From positions 1 to 64,000 of the forward strand of contig VTPC01091068.1 of assembly GCA_011009095.1 (NCBI GenBank): 64,000 nucleotides of DNA, in the 5' to 3' direction. Below are positions 35,831 through 48,290 of this stretch, piece by piece. How positions within the stretch are numbered: position 1 is the first letter of the stretch; every line of letters starts with the position of its first letter. A model generated the notes under the pieces. That model saw only the letters and a list, made by a program, of their open reading frames with translations. It had not been told where the DNA came from and did no database searches. The translations under genes and the position numbers were made by a program. This DNA is from Ignelater luminosus (taxonomy: Eukaryota > Arthropoda > Insecta > Coleoptera > Elateridae).

Positions 35831-36060
35831 TTACATAGTTATTCAATGGAGTCATAGTTATTCAAAAGAGTTTAGCTACTCAAGGGAATTTTAGTTGCCT
35901 GATAGAATCATAGTCACTCTAGACACAGTTACTCTAGAGTTACAGTTACTCGAGATAGAGCCATAGTTACCCGAAAAAATCATAATAGCTCAAAAGAGTA
36001 GCTCAAAAGAGTCATAGTTACTCGAAAGATTTACAGTTACTTACTCTAGAATCATATGTA
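35831..36060. repeat. Degenerate ~20-bp minisatellite
   Basis: About eleven imperfect units built on GAGTCATAGTTACTC, spaced mostly 15-25 bases apart. Examples are GGAGTCATAGTTATTCAAAA (35849), CACAGTTACTCTAGAG (35924), AGAGCCATAGTTACCCGAAA (35957) and AGAGTCATAGTTACTCGAAA (36009). GAGT and ACTC at the unit ends make each unit weakly palindromic. Confidence 0.8.
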
Positions 36061-37825
36061 ACGATCATTTCTTGCTCGTTACACAGCATTGCTTTTGTAA
36101 TTAATTTTCTGTCTTGTGAGACATCGATTTTATGGTACCTCTGTTTCCGGCTATTATCTTTTAACTCCCGTATAGGCCTTTATAGATAGAGATCATTATC
36201 ATTAACTAGTTCTTTATTTCAGTAATTAGTTGATTCATTAATTAAAGCCTTTCAAGTAGAAATTTTTTAGATCATTTTTACTGCTTTTTGAAAAACATGT
36301 AACATAATTATGCTCTTGTTTACTAGAATTTTGGTCTTATCTAAAAACGGCTTGGCTAGCTCTTCCGGTTTACAGTTTTCTATATTATTTTTTTTTTGTT
36401 ATTATCTCATTAGCCTAATTGGTGATAATGGAATTTATTAATGATGTCTCAGAAATCTAATTTCTATCAGTTCATATTAAATTATTTTTGCTTTTATTTT
36501 CCAACAATAGTGAGGATGATAAGAGATTATATTCGGAGAGCTTAACTACGTTTGTTGTTTAACGTGATTCGATGCAAGGATAATATGTTTACCTAAAAGG
36601 GTTCTACTACCACTATATTCACAAAAAACATTTCCGTCGCACCGTTCTGAAAGACGTATGCGGGGGTAAGCTACAAAACATCCAAGTTTCCATGTTTACT
36701 AACAACACCAGATGCAAGCTGAAATTTTGTGTGTAACACATTATGGTAGCACAGATAACGCTGAAATCTCGGTAGAAGTAAAAGTGGTAGATAAAGATAA
36801 AATTAATGAAAATTAACCTCACTTGAAATGATACCAAGACTTTTAGTATGTTATTGTTTGGAATGACAAATACTACCTAAGTCACAAACTTTCATCTTTA
36901 TTTTGATTTTCAGAGCATTTAAGATAAAATAAAATTAGAATATTGCAAGTTCTTTCAGAAATAGCAAGACATTGCCATTGCCTACACCTTCTAGACTTGC
37001 AAACTCTTTAAATTCTTATAAAGTGTTTGTTTAGGCATTTTTCTAGTGATACCGGCCCAATTGAAATCGACTGAGTAGTTTCAACTTCATCCTTGCATTC
37101 CTGAAATTAATGTCTTAAGCACTTCTTGCAAAAAGAACATCATAATAATCAAGAATCATTATTACATTACATTTCTTTGCAAATAGGACAAGTATTAACT
37201 GATTTATGGAAAGTTTTGTGATTAAATAGCCGCCATGTTTAATGACGTATAGCAAGGAAGTATACCAGGTAGCGGAAGCCCGATCAAGTCAGACATACAT
37301 ATTAAGACACTAACTAAACATTGCCAAAAGAAGATTCTCTCTACTCAAATTTTCCTACTGAAGTATGGTCAGATTCAAGACTACAAATAACAGATTTTGA
37401 ATTGCCCAAAAGGACACCATCTCTGTTCTTTCAATATGAAAAATTTGATTGCAAGGCAATTTAATTTAGAATTTGGTTTCTAACATAAAATAGCCTCTAT
37501 TTTCCACTACAATAAGCAAATTTCATTTGAATTGAGATAGTAAGACTACACGACACACAAGTGACTTTTTTATTAACTTTTCTAGCATTAACTTTTGTGC
37601 ATTTCTAAAAGATATACACATTTTCTATTTTTAATTATGCCAAGACTTTCTCTTTCTTCTTTGTACATAAGCACCTCCAAAAGGCAGGTTTAAAGTAATG
37701 ATAATTTCTATTTTTATGAAAAGAAACTTAATCATTATAACAAGAGTAATATAGTTTTTAATATTGGGAAGATGTGGATAATTAACAGGCGCTAATAATA
37801 TTTAAAAAGGTCCTTAATTTTCAGT
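36061..37825. other. AT-rich DNA, nothing recognised
   Basis: Short frames only, no motif-bearing reading and no terminal repeat identified. Confidence 0.45.
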
Positions 37826-38090
37826 TGTTCATAGCTTTTTTCTAACCTTACCCATCGTGTCTTGGACAATGTGCATATTCATGTTTTTCAAGTGCCTTCG
37901 TACTCTGATATTTAGTCATTAAATTGGTTAACCCTCGTCCGTTGCTGTACGCTAACCTACACAATATTGGCCAAAAATCCTCAATTGGTTGTGCTTTTGG
38001 TACATTTGGTAGACTTGATTTCTTTGTTGTCTAAGATATTGTTGGCATACTTTTTGCGCATTTTGGGAATTTCTTCAAACTGCTTTGAGT
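37826..38090 (-). pseudogene. C-terminal fragment of a Tc1/mariner (IS630-type) transposase
   Basis: The minus strand reads SLPNVPKAQPIEDFWPILCR across ~38014-37950. This matches the catalytic C-terminal signature NPPNVPxARPIEDFW of Tc1-like transposases with a DDE_3 domain. It is followed, after a frameshift, by VQDTMGKVRKKL, corresponding to the usual terminal helix. Upstream a weaker stretch, MRKKYANNIL, fits the preceding region, but stops abound and the first two catalytic acids were not found. The sequence further upstream to ~38350 may contain more of the gene in unreadable form. Confidence 0.6.
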
Positions 38091-41000
38091 GTTCTTTGGT
38101 GCCTTTTATATCTTATAATGTTGTAGGTTGGTTGCTTTAAGACATTTTGAAATTATTTTCGAAAAGCCTCATATTTAGTAAACAACTTTCTTTGAAAAGC
38201 ATTAATCTTGTATTTAGCGCTTTCTACGACTTATCTTTGTTCTCGGAAATTTAGAGGCACACTTTCGTTTTTAAGGTGATGAATGACTTTGAATTCCGGC
38301 TCTGGGCCAAGCAAATCTTTTATCCAGATTAACAAAAGATATTCAGTCATAATACGATTATAAATTAGTCCAATGTCTAAAACACTTGTTCGACGTATCA
38401 AATTGGCAAAGGTGTTTGCTTGAGCACTAGTTTACTATACCAACAATAATTCTCATTACATTTAAGTCCACTCGTATAGTAGCTAGATTTTCCCAGTATT
38501 TTTTACTACTGAGATCTACACCTTATACATTTAGTAAAGCTGTTGAATATGAAGCAGTCGTCTTTCAAGATATTTCAATGAGAAACTAATAAATAGAATC
38601 GGTAAAATTTTCTCATGTCTTTGAAAATGATCTTAGAAGCATTTTAATAAACTTTAATTTTTCATCATGCGATGAGAGTATTTCTTAACTTTTTTTTTAC
38701 ATTTTTATTTTTATTATTTATAAAAACGAAGGACTTGCGAAGTTTATTTTTTACATTAAACTTTCCAGTACAGTAAGTGTAGATCCATAAATCATTTTTT
38801 ACCTTTGGAAAAACTGTCATCAAAATAACCTAGAAAATAGAGGGAATATAAATAACCTGATCATCCCTAGATCTGAACTCTTTATTTATAGAAAATTAAA
38901 CTAAAGGTACGCCGCTCTTTACAAAAACGCAAGACAGATATTGATTAACTCAGGTGGTTGGAATGCATTTCTAGTGTTTTCGATCGCAAAATATTTCTAG
39001 AATATTTAGTTCTAGCGACATCAGCAAAGAGCATTATTTTAATAATTAATTTTCTTTTAAAGAATATGATTTTGCATTAAAAATAATAAAAACAGGAAAA
39101 AAATTGCAAACGAAGAATTAGAACTGTTTCTGATTCATGACGTCTCTGTAGGTTCATTCAGACATGAATCAGTGCACCCACAAACATAAAGCTTCATAAA
39201 AAAGCTTCGACTCGATTTTGAAATGGATAACTTTGGTTATGTAAAATTTATCGGTGAAAAGTTCAAGTTGCTGTACCTCGAAAACAGTATGTTTTCAGAA
39301 AGAATGTTTGTAAAAACTTTTTCACAGTTCAATGAATATGTTTTAAGACAATTTTCTGCGATTTTACAAGATATCCTGACACTGACACAAAGGTTAAATG
39401 CATTCTGAAGTAAAAGAGATTATTGTCTAAAACTCCACTGTTATGATTTATGCACAGTAGTACTTATAGTTTTTGTTAATTTATTCCAAAAGTTTAATTA
39501 ATAAAATGTGTTCTTATACAGGAACATACTATGCATTTTTATTTCTAATTTAACTCGGGCAACATTACAATATGTGTATCGATTTAACCCTTAATACTAA
39601 AACGACGACACAATGTAACCCTATACAGATGTGCTATTATTAATTGCTGTTATGTCCTTTAACAGTCGCGTCGACATATTAGATTTTCACCCAATAGCGT
39701 AGGCTTCAATTCAACCGCAGTCTACGGAATTTCCTGAGGAAAATGATGTGAAACCTTGGGTGCTCTGTAGTGTAAAATGTTTACTATAAGTTAAACTTCT
39801 AGATGTAGCGATTTATGGCCTAAAGCTAGTATTACTATAGTGTTACCATAAAGCAATCAAGTAATATCAAAACGGTTACATAAAATGAAAAGCTAGATAT
39901 TTCTAAAGTTTTTTACGAAGATCCATGAATATTACCATCTAGGTACTTAGAATGTATGAACAAAAATTCTCTATTATTATTCCATAACTTCAACCGTATG
40001 AAAAACTTAAATTGACAATAAATCTACGAGCATATCAAAGGATAGTTCAATACCAACTAAGAAATTCTAATGAGACTATTAATTCATTCACCATCGATAT
40101 TTATGTAAATATTCACCTCTAAACACACGTTACATGTCCTCAAGAGAATCGAGCAGCAACGGGTCTAGAGAATTAATGTGTTGTATGTATTCCGTAATTA
40201 AACCTGTCATGTCAACGTTACCCTATAGGAATGCAGTGGAAATTATTATACACGTAGTTTGTCCAATACAAACTGTTTAACGATTTGCACTGGGAAATTA
40301 AATTAGCAAACTAATTAGTAAACTATGAGGTTAACTTCTATTTAGAAAAAATCTCTTTATTGGATATCTGCATTAACCGTTGGTTATTTATTCTCGTAAA
40401 GAAATGTTTTCATTTATTCTTCTGTCATTAGAAATTAAATGAAACTTTCAGCACATTCAGAAGTTTCTATAGTCATTTTTATTATTATTAATGTAAATTG
40501 TGCATATTTCAATTAACTGTCTCTTCTAGAAGAGTAATATATTAAATCAGAAGAGTTTTGCCATTTTTGAATATTCAAATTGCCCTAACAATTATAAATA
40601 GCATTTTATGCCGTAACTAGCAAGCTACCAAGACATCTAGATGATATTTTAAGTACGAGAAAATTGTTAAAATGTGTATCAATTCAAAAATCTTTAATCT
40701 TTCAATTTTGTACTATGTGTGTTGAAAATACCTTACCACATGAATTAACAATCTTAGTAAAAAGTACTTTACAGTTGTGGTGGACAAACTTAGCACCGCA
40801 TTTCGACTTTGAGTGCATGGAAATCTGAGTTAGTTATTACTAGACAAAGTCGTTATCGCAAAAAATATAGATAATGGAACCCAACGAACTATACCAATTT
40901 ACCAAGCTACCTGCTTTTCAACATTGCGTTTTTTATATGTAAAACTAATACAAAATGAAAAAGAAAACAAGCCTAATAAGCATCTGAACTTTCAGTCATC

Positions 41001-42347
41001 AGAAACCAGAATTATCGAGGTTTTGAGAAGTTATTGACCAGAACAGTGTCTCAATGTCCTGTATGTTGCGGTCAGTCAGAATATTCTAGCAAGAACCCAG
41101 CGGTAACAATTCAACACAAAAGCGTCCTGTCGCTATTGTCAGCCACCGGTAGAAGATTCTGATACCAGTAGAACTTACGTAGATAGAGAAAGAACCTATG
41201 TTTTCCAACGCTTTCTTGGTAGTTAACTTAGCCGTAACTAATAGATACGTTGATACTAAAACACAATTTTTGATTTTGTTAGTTTTATTCAAAGAATAGT
41301 CCATAAAGTAAACTTTTCAAACATACCCGACTGAGATGTTAATTAATTAAATATAAATAATGTTTTGTTGCAGGTTCTATCCATTGCTTTAATAACAGTT
41401 TTTCTATGGTTATAGTGCATACGTATATTTGGACTAAAACACGTGTATACTTTACCTAAATTTTTTAAAATCTAAATTGAAAATCTAGATAACCATGTTA
41501 AGTTGTATAACTGGTACTTTTCATTTGTTAGTTTTTAGTCGTACTAATAATTACTATTTGGCCATTGAGTTGCCGTATAATTTATTTTTCATTTTGAGGC
41601 TAACATTTGTCATTAATTACTAACTATTAGCATCAGAAGAAAATTTATTATTGAAATTTAAACTTTTTGCTTGTAGACAAAAACTAAAGTAACTACGTTT
41701 AACTTTAATATTCAAGAAATACAGAAAAATTTGTTTGACATGATAGTTGTCAAATCAATTGTTTCAAAATAAAGTCAGTGGTATAAACATACAAAAGAAA
41801 TAATTTAACTCATACCAACATAAGCAGCCAAAAACCCTTCTTGGTTAGTTTTACAGCATTTGAACAGAGTATAACTTTTATTCGTTCACTGTTCTCCATT
41901 GCACTAACTGTTTTTGGACGTAAAACCACTGCAACCCTGCAAATGTGATTTGGATATAGATGCTATGCTTGAATCAAGAAAACACTAACATAAGACAAGC
42001 AAACAACATGGACATGAAATTCATAGATTTAGGAAGTCAAAGATTCGGGTTTCATTTGTTAGCATTAACCAACAGTTCTGTATCTCAGACAGTACTGTCA
42101 AAATCAACTAGTGAGACGTTTACTATCAGAATCTCACAGCCACCAGAAAATATCAGGACCCTCAAGAAATGATGTTTTGTAGAATACAACGAATGGTTCT
42201 AAACTAGAAAGCAATTTTCTGTTCATTGGGGAACAAAACAAGCAAAACTAACGCTCTTGGGGATCTAAGAACTCACAGCGATATGTTTGAACATTATTTA
42301 GATTATGGTAAGTAGAGCATAAAAATACGTTCTACCGACGTCTAAAA
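38091..42347. other. AT-rich DNA, nothing recognised
   Basis: About 4.2 kb with short frames only. The first few hundred bases may hold the decayed N-terminal part of the transposase fragment at 37826-38090. Confidence 0.45.
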
Positions 42348-42373
42348 CGCGAGATGGGCAATCCCATGTCGCG
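42348..42373. repeat. 11-bp GC-rich hairpin
   Basis: CGCGAGATGGG at 42348-42358 and CCCATGTCGCG at 42363-42373 pair over 11 positions with one mismatch, around a CAAT loop. It lies in a short GC-richer patch (42340-42500). Confidence 0.8.
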
Positions 42374-45098
42374 TGATCAGAAGTCATCAAGTGCTGGTTG
42401 ATTCGCGATCGCACAAAAAGCTACGTTGGGCATTGTGCGAACAAAAAATCTTTGTGTACCATAGACTGTGCGTGTCCGCACATATGGTGTAGAAAGAATG
42501 TCGCTCTTTTTAGTGTAAGGTGTATGGTAACTTTACAAACTGGAAATTGTATATTTATTTGTGTATTGTTCCAACATATGGTACGCTAGAATTCTAGAGT
42601 TCTTGTTTTGTGTATAATAATAAAAGGTGAACAGCTGTCAGCACGTAAGAAACTTTAAGCTTCAAGTGCAGTATCTTCTGGTGAGATCTGTCATTATAAT
42701 ACTCCTTCATGGGTCCTTATAAGCTCAAAGAGGATCCAGTTTCAAAAAACCCTTACCAATTGTAGAAACAACACCATAATTTGTATTTATCAATGGTCAT
42801 TGCTGTGGATGACATCATATTGAGTTTAAAGAAAGGTAATGTGTTTTGAAAGTGTTCACGTTTAATTTCTAAAGAGTCAGACCAGAAATTTAGAAACTGT
42901 ACCAAATCGCCAAAACGATATCATTTAATTATTATTTAGTTATTTCTTCATGTAAAGTTAAATATACTTGGCAAATATTAGGATTTATAAAGATTTAGTT
43001 CTTATAATAAAAATTAATTTAAAAAGATGGAATATTAAACCGTCAAATCGTCGGCTGACATTGACTTTGTCTGCATGTGACTATTCTAGCATTTGTTATT
43101 TTCTCTTACACATGTTTATTAGATATAAACATGCTGTTGCTCAAAATTTTAAGAATATCCAACTTACGCTGTAGTTTAATATTTGCGACAGTAGGTTCTG
43201 GAGTGTTTTGATACAAATTCCCTTTCAAGTACAATTATTATCTTTTTGCAAAATTCAATTTATGTTTTGCCTTATTTTTGACTTTTATTTACTAATAATT
43301 TACATTAAAGTGCAAATTCAATATATTTGAAACGAAGAAACAAGGTTTAAGATTAGTAAACGACCGCGCCTATCTCCAATGTAGAAAAGCGAAGCCGCGC
43401 CGCGCCACTGTAGCACCTATCGCTTTGGTCATTTTTTTGTTCGGTAGCTTAAGGGTTGAAAAGTAACGTGACAAATTAAGATATTATCCTTCTAGAATTG
43501 GCGTATTTAAAATGTTACTAGCTAATTAAATACAGGTATAAGAAGAAATAGAATATAAAATCCAAAAAAAAAGAATAAATTAAAATTAACCTTTTTCTTT
43601 ACGAATGCACGAATTTCAAAAACAAAAACAAGAAAACTGAAAATAAATAACTAGCAACCACAAGAAAGACTGTAAAAAATAAAATCACTACTAAGCAGAA
43701 TAGTCTTCGAAGGATGAGAGAATAAGTGAGAAAATAGGAAGAGATTGTTGTTATAATATTCGATAGAAACGAAAAAGTCGTTTAAGTTTGAAATTTAAAG
43801 TTTTTCAATACCTTCTACCATTCTTTTCTGAATTACAGGACCTTAAAAAGACAAACTTTTGAATTTCCAAGTCGGTTTCTACTTTCTTAGTGCCAAGTTG
43901 AGCAGGTAGAAAAAAATAAATATTTTCGACTCTACAACTTTGTATAAAATTGAAACTAATCAGTGAGATATACTTTGTTTATGTTTCTTGAAGAAACTAA
44001 TAATTACGAATTGTAAGTTTTCATTGAGATAATTGAAATCTTTCAAGGAGACATGTAACTGTTTTGTAATCAACGATTTGTGTATATTATTCATTAAAAA
44101 TAGTCATAATGATAGGTTTTTCTGTCGATTTTATTACTTTTCTTGAACTCTGCTTTAACCCATTTATTTTCACTGTAGTGGAGATAATCTCTTATAACAT
44201 GGCATCTTAGATAAACTTCTTATTTAACTTATTTATAACTGTTGAATAGCATGTCATTTCTGGAATTTTACTTAAGAACCCGAAAAAATGTTTACGAGAA
44301 GTTTAATTATTTAGAGACCTACTATTATTATTATATTTTTATAACAGAATCCATAAATCTTTTAGTTCGCGGTATTTTCAAACCAGGTTACCCTTGTTCC
44401 TAGAGCAACAAGATTCTTCCATTACGTTTTTCATTTTGAACAGATTTTCTTCTGTATCCCCCTTTTTAAAAGTAATTTTCTTTTTTCGTCACCACTACGG
44501 TTTTGTACAATGATTTATTCTCTCTAGCGTGAATTCTGTTTTCGAATTAAGTCTGATTATATTCAATGCCTTGTGTATGTTAACTGCCTCGTAGGTAATG
44601 ATATTATTTATATATAAGTTTAATGCACATTACAATTTTGTTATAAATATATTAATAAAGTAAGCCAAGAAAATTGACAGTCGGATGTAGTATGTATAAT
44701 GTATGCTTCTGTGAAGTTTTACGTATTCTTTTGTTACTTGTTATGATTTCTAAGAAGAGTATTTATCAGTATTAGGTGGTACGTTATAAACATCTCTGAT
44801 TTTCTGGTTTGTTTTTGTAATTGAAAGTAATAGCCTCATATAACAAATAAAGTGTGTAAATTCTGTGCTTAATAGTGAAGTCCTGTTTTTAGTTTTCTAT
44901 TTCTTTTTCATTTAAGTAAAATAAACGTATAAATTGTTTTTTTAAAATGTCGAAATTTGTTGCATCTTAGAGTATTTTACAACAACTATAATCTCTAAAT
45001 AATTACCTTGGAATTTAGATTAGATAAATGTTACCTACCATTTTTTTCCTTTATTTAGACGATTCAGCCGATTTGTTAATAACAAACTAGCGGCTGTT
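42374..45098. other. AT-rich DNA with a small GC-rich patch
   Basis: Around 43362-43430 the sequence turns GC-rich (GCGAAGCCGCGCCGCGCC) for ~70 bases without a reading frame. The rest is AT-rich with nothing recognised. Confidence 0.45.
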
Positions 45099-45284
45099 GC
45101 TGATATTAAAATATTTATTTATTCTATAATATCAGCCTTGGTTAGTTATCCAGTTAACTAAACCGAACCGACTCGATTGTCCCAGGGCACATAGATATGG
45201 GGCAGCCTGAGCCGTATTCATTTTTAGCTTCCTGAAAAAGGTTCGTTAAGGACGAAGTCCGACCTTGAGCCACCACAGGTGGCT
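45099..45284. ncRNA. Cluster of four consecutive hairpins (candidate structured RNA)
   Basis: Four dyads follow each other. GCTGATATTA/TAATATCAGC (45099-45108 with 45127-45136) is perfect. GGTTAGTTA/TAACTAAACC (45140-45164) has one bulge. AAGGT...GGAC GAA GTCC...ACCTT spans 45238-45266. AGCCACC ACA GGTGGCT (45268-45284) is perfect. The block is GC-richer than its flanks. No hammerhead core, tRNA boxes or known ribozyme pattern could be fitted. It lies 0.6 kb upstream of a truncated non-LTR element but is not shown to belong to it. Structure is seen; transcription is conjecture. Confidence 0.3.
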
Positions 45285-45889
45285 TATCAGAAGATGCAGT
45301 GGAACCTGCGTTTTATGTTTGCTTTTTAAGATTAAATAAGCGCGAAGCCTGACATGTGTTACTATTTAGCTCTCTTAAATTGTTTTCTTTGGTGTAAATC
45401 ATACATAGAATGTATTGATGTTGAGTTACTTAACCGTAATAATACTACCATACGACAAACCTTAATGAGTGGAATAAACAATCAAATACTACAATAAATT
45501 AAGCAAGCTTAATGTGGAAAGAAAACGATTAAATGAAGTCCAAAGGTAATTAAAGAAAGAAAGATTGTCTTTACTATCGAATTTACAGCTGTTGCAGCTC
45601 CGTTCCGCCATCTTTTAGTAGTATCCGCGCTGTCACGCCGGCTCTGATAGATCTGCGATGGTCCAAGGTTGAGCTTCGCCTTAAGTTTGCCTCAAAGCAA
45701 CTTAGGTTCTGAAGTCGGCCCTGGTTACGCATATAAAGTTTGTTTTTCAGATAACGCTAACACACAAAAAATCAATTTTAAAGTGACCTTATGTAGAGCA
45801 AAAAATAATCGTTACAAATAAACCAATAACGTCATTACAATGATCTCTTACAGAATTTATGATTCAGGTTTTAAAGCATCTCTGCATGA
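45285..45889. other. Spacer upstream of the non-LTR element
   Basis: A second GC-richer patch at ~45596-45730 (CCGCCATC...GTCACGCCGGCTC...) has no open frame. It could be a decayed SINE or the 5' part of an older element; no pol III A or B box was identified. Confidence 0.35.
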
Positions 45890-47830
45890 ATGATTTTTGG
45901 TAATTGTTTTCATTGTTTTCTTCTGCTTTATCAAGAGGTAAAGGTTACAAAACCCAAAGCTCCTTGGCTGACTGACAATTTAAAGTTAATTATGAGGGAG
46001 CGTGACAGTGCGCTGAGACAATTCAAGTGTACTAAGTCACAGTCAGATTGGCAAAGATATAAAGAACTGCGGAATTTTACAGTTGCTTCTATCAGACGTG
46101 AAAAACGCGCATATCTTAATACACTTTCTTCGTCAAAAGATTTTCATAAACTGTGGACAACTTTGACTGATCTGAACACAAGAAATTGTAATGTACCTCC
46201 TAATTTAGTTGATCCCAATTCCATTGGCAATTACTTTAATTCATTTGTACAACCTACTAATGCTAATTGTAATAACCAGATTCAACGCTATTCTCAAAAT
46301 GTTTATTCACCTGACTTGCTTTTCAAATTTTCATTAACTACAATAGATGAAAAACATAAAATTGTTTATAATTTAAAATCTAAAGCTGTAGGTAATGACG
46401 GTATATTTCTGATCATGTTGAAGTATGCTAGTCCCTTCACTGACAAATTTATTACACATATTATTAACTGTTGCATTGAAATTGGTTACTTCCCCACAGC
46501 TTGAAAGGAAGCCATCGGTCTACCTTTGTCTAAAGTTTCAAAACCTACTTCCTTCTCTGATTTGAGAATTATTAGCATTGTATATCTAAAATTTTTGAAA
46601 AATCTTGTATTCACAAATTTCTAATTATCTAAATCAGCATAATATCATACCTACTTATCAATCTGGTTTTAGAAAAGGATTTAATACTGCTGATGCCTTA
46701 GCTACTGTTACAAATAACATTATTGACCGAACTGATAAAAAATGATTACTGCTTTAATTCTATTAAATTTCTCTAAAGCTTTTCATACGCTTATGTGTGC
46801 TAAACTTTTTTTGAGTTTTGATGAGTGTGCTACTAATTTGATTCAATCTTATCTATCTAATAGATCTTTAGTAATTAAATGTAATAATTCCTATTCTAAT
46901 GCCGTTTCAATTTTGTCTGGTGTTCCGCAAGGCTCTGTTCTGGGTCCCCTACTTTTTATTACGTATACTTCGGATATATTAAAGTCTTTAAAATATTGCA
47001 AAATTCAAGCATATGCAGATGATACTCAGATCCATCATTCCTTTTATTTTTTTGAAAGAGCCCAGGCATATCAAAATATCAACTATGACCTCGACAGAAT
47101 GAATCAACTTTCTATGAAACATAATTTAAAACTTAATAGTAATAAATCTCACCTATTACTTTTTGAAAATACTGGTCAAGTAAGTCTCATAAAATTAGAG
47201 CATAATTGACACATTACTGCTAGTAGATTCAGCAAAGAATCTTGGTATTATCATTGATGTTAAATTACGATTTAAAGAGCATGTCTCTAAGTTGTTGCAA
47301 AAGACGTATTCTTCTTTGAAATTACTTTATGCTAATACAGACATTTTAGACCTACAACTTAAAAAGACCCTATCTGAGACTTTAATTTTATTTCATTTTA
47401 ATTATTGTAATTTTATATATGGTCCATATTTAGTTTCCGTTGATAGATACCGCATGCACAAGGTTCAAAATTGGTGCTGTCGATTCATATACAATTTGCA
47501 TAAATATGACCACGTTTCTCATAAGCTTGTGGATGGCTTAATATGGTAAATAGTTGGAGATGTCAGCTGGGATCATTTACACATTCTCTGCTTACAACAA
47601 ATCATTCTGCCTCTCTTTGCTCTAAATTGATTCCTAGGTATAATCTGCATGACTTAAATACCCGCTATAACTCTCTACTTACACTCCTTCGTTACAGAAC
47701 TTCGCTTTTTCGGAAATGTTTTGCCTATAATGCAGTTAAATTTTATAATTCCATTCCGACAAATATTAAATCTTTAAATCCAAACCCTTTTAAACGTCAA
47801 TTGAAAAATTTTCTTTTGAATTTACAATAA
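45890..47830 (+). pseudogene. Non-LTR retrotransposon ORF2 (reverse transcriptase), 5'-truncated
   Basis: The reading starts in the linker after the endonuclease (KVTKPKAPWLTDNLKLIMRE) and continues open to 46501, through RT box 1 (KSKAVGNDGIFLIML). It resumes at 46742 with motif A, LILLNFSKAF. There the catalytic Asp is Asn (codon 46766-46768), whereas relatives read LLDFSKAFD. Then follow SGVPQGSVLGPLLF (~46915) and the intact YADD (~47015), and the C-terminal region from 47292 (LILFHFNYCNFIYG) to NPNPFKRQLKNFLLN before the stop at 47830. Stops or frameshifts occur near 46502, 46560-46740, 47207 and 47547. The endonuclease and ORF1 are missing, the usual result of incomplete target-primed reverse transcription. 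Jockey/CR1-like; exact clade not determined. Confidence 0.92.
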
Positions 47831-48020
47831 TTGTTGCTTGCCATCTGATCTTCACTATCCTTATCTTCATTTATTATCATTCATTTATTTCTGAGGGTCT
47901 TCGGGTTAAATAGAGTAAACCCGGCTAGATTTCGCCAGGAGACTCCTCAATTTATAATTTTAATTTGTTTACTGTATGTTTGTATTATTACAATAAAGTG
48001 GACTTATTATTTAAAAAAAA
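47831..48020 (+). mobile_element. 3' UTR and tail of the non-LTR element
   Basis: About 190 bases follow the ORF2 stop. They hold a hairpin CGGGTT/AACCCG (47902-47907 with 47918-47923), a polyadenylation signal AATAAA at 47992-47997, and an A-run at 48013-48020 that marks the 3' end. Such 3' hairpins are often what the element's RT recognises; that role is inferred here. Confidence 0.7.
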
Positions 48021-48290
48021 TATATTTTATACATCAGAAGAACAATACATTATTCTGTAATAATTATTCTATGAACAGGTATGTTCTACTTAATATTTTA
48101 TTACTGCTACTAGTTTTAGTAGAAAAAAATCTAAGAATATAAAAAACAAGTTTATATATTACAAGATGCAGCTAATTGACTCAACCTTGCCCGTAATGAA
48201 TCGAGTTATCTTTTTCTATTCGTTGCAATAAGGTAATAAATAACAAATATAATAGAACTGAAGAAATTGAGTTGTGCCAGAATAGATATA

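Noticed and set aside
45236..45290. Possible hammerhead ribozyme, because of GGACGAA and CTGATAAGCCACC (inverse strand)
   Set aside because: The required CUGANGA and GAAA core elements do not occur together in the correct arrangement on either strand.
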